Part shown: positions 34,019-34,370 of the stretch, piece by piece
Position numbering within the stretch: the stretch's first letter is position 1
Layout: every line of letters begins with the position of its first letter
From: Gordonia westfalica
Lineage (GTDB): Bacteria; Actinomycetota; Actinomycetes; Mycobacteriales; Mycobacteriaceae
Direction: 5' to 3'
Assembly (NCBI RefSeq): GCF_900105725.1
Contig: NZ_FNLM01000033.1
Location: 1 to 34,370 of the forward strand
DNA: 34,370 nucleotides
Translations under genes and position numbers: made by a program
Notes under the pieces: generated by a model
The model's database searches: none
The model's input: the letters and a program-made list of their open reading frames with translations, nothing else
Told to the model about the DNA's origin: nothing

Positions 34019-34370
34019 GTGCTGCTCTCCGACCGCGACATCCGCTCCGAGATCGCTGACGGGCGCCTCGCCATCGATCCATTCGATCCTGCGCTCGTCC
34101 AGCCCTCCAGCGTCGACGTCCGGCTCGACAGTCTGTTCCGCGTGTTCAACAACACCCGGTACACCACATCGACCCGGCCCAACGCCAAGACGAACTCACC
34201 ACCCTCGTCGAACCCACCGAGGGTGAGCCTTTCGTGCTGCACCCGGGTGAATTCGTGCTGGGCTCCACCCTCGAGGTGTGCAGCCTGCCCGACGACCTCG
34301 CCGGACGCCTCGAAGGAAAGTCCTCACTCGGCCGCCTCGTCTCCTGACACACTCGACGGCCGGCTTCATC
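34019..34370 (+). CDS. dcd: dCTP deaminase, 3' end outside window (two frameshifts)
   Basis: GTG start gives [40 protein letters not shown] and RVFNNTRYT, the canonical Dcd N-terminus. The frame then breaks near 34,163 (one C short in a C run) and resumes as [49 protein letters not shown]. It breaks again near 34,341, where a G is short before [10 protein letters not shown]. The EGKSSLGR motif holds active-site residues. The enzyme makes dUTP (or dUMP in the bifunctional mycobacterial type) from dCTP for thymidylate synthesis. Because dcd is a conserved housekeeping gene, the breaks most likely show the sequence's indel error rate. Confidence 0.9.
   Translation, partial: MLLSDRDIRSEIADGRLAIDPFDPALVQPSSVDVRLDSLFRVFNNTRYTTSTRPNAKTNSPPSSNPPRVSLSCCTRVNSCWAPPSRCAACPTTSPDASKESPHSAASSPDTLDGRLH

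Noticed and set aside
1..34370. CRISPR array or defence island
   Set aside because: No regularly spaced direct repeats with unique spacers and no cas-like or toxin-antitoxin products were seen.

Overview
The window is actinobacterial, high GC, and most consistent with a mycolic-acid-containing member of the Mycobacteriales (Gordonia, Rhodococcus or a relative). The evidence is a siphovirus prophage whose lysis cassette has an LGFP-repeat endolysin and a LysB-type mycolyl-arabinogalactan esterase. Next to it lies a chromosomal tRNA-Gly, a 13E12-family (DUF222 plus HNH) gene with an actinobacterial SOS box, and dcd.

Layout. Bases 1-6039 are the prophage late region. It holds the end of a Gp37-like minor tail gene, a broken zinc-ribbon plus Hef-like homing endonuclease gene, small phage genes, and a tightly overlapping lysis cassette (lysA, holin, three membrane or small proteins, lysB). 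Bases 6042-8174 are a glycine-rich tail gene cut in two by a complete IS630-family element (6708-7839). From about 7.88 kb the right arm follows: small tail-associated genes, a repeat-rich tail protein, a large beta-helix tail spike/fibre, a divergent control region with a candidate structured small RNA, a cluster of small orphan genes, and then the attachment site.

The main structural fact is that this right arm of about 8 kb appears three times: forward (about 7,878-16,228), inverted (about 16,229-24,633) and forward again (about 24,634-32,315). The fold-back points lie inside two genes, the integrase (near 16.23-16.34 kb) and the glycine-rich tail gene (near 24.63-24.68 kb), and indels are densest around them. 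The copies otherwise differ mostly by single-base G/C homopolymer indels. A long-read fold-back or assembly-graph artefact is the likeliest cause; a real inverted triplication is possible but not favoured. Comparing the copies shows that most frameshifts in the tail genes are probably errors.

Copies 1 and 2 run from the right arm through a tRNA-Gly 3' half straight into the integrase, which is the attP arrangement. Copy 3 runs from the same 48-bp core into the rest of a chromosomal tRNA-Gly(CCC), which is attR. The assembly therefore holds both an integrated and an excised (or tandem) form of the phage. The attP carries paired direct repeats on both sides of the core that look like integrase arm sites, plus a second, diverged tRNA-Gly(UCC)-like 3' half.

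The most interesting candidates for something undescribed are the divergent switch beside the tail spike gene (a palindromic operator, a leaderless 75-aa gene on one side and a roughly 176-nt RNA closed by a 17-bp helix on the other), the twin tRNA-Gly remnants around attP, and the IS630 transposase whose stop codon is completed by target DNA.
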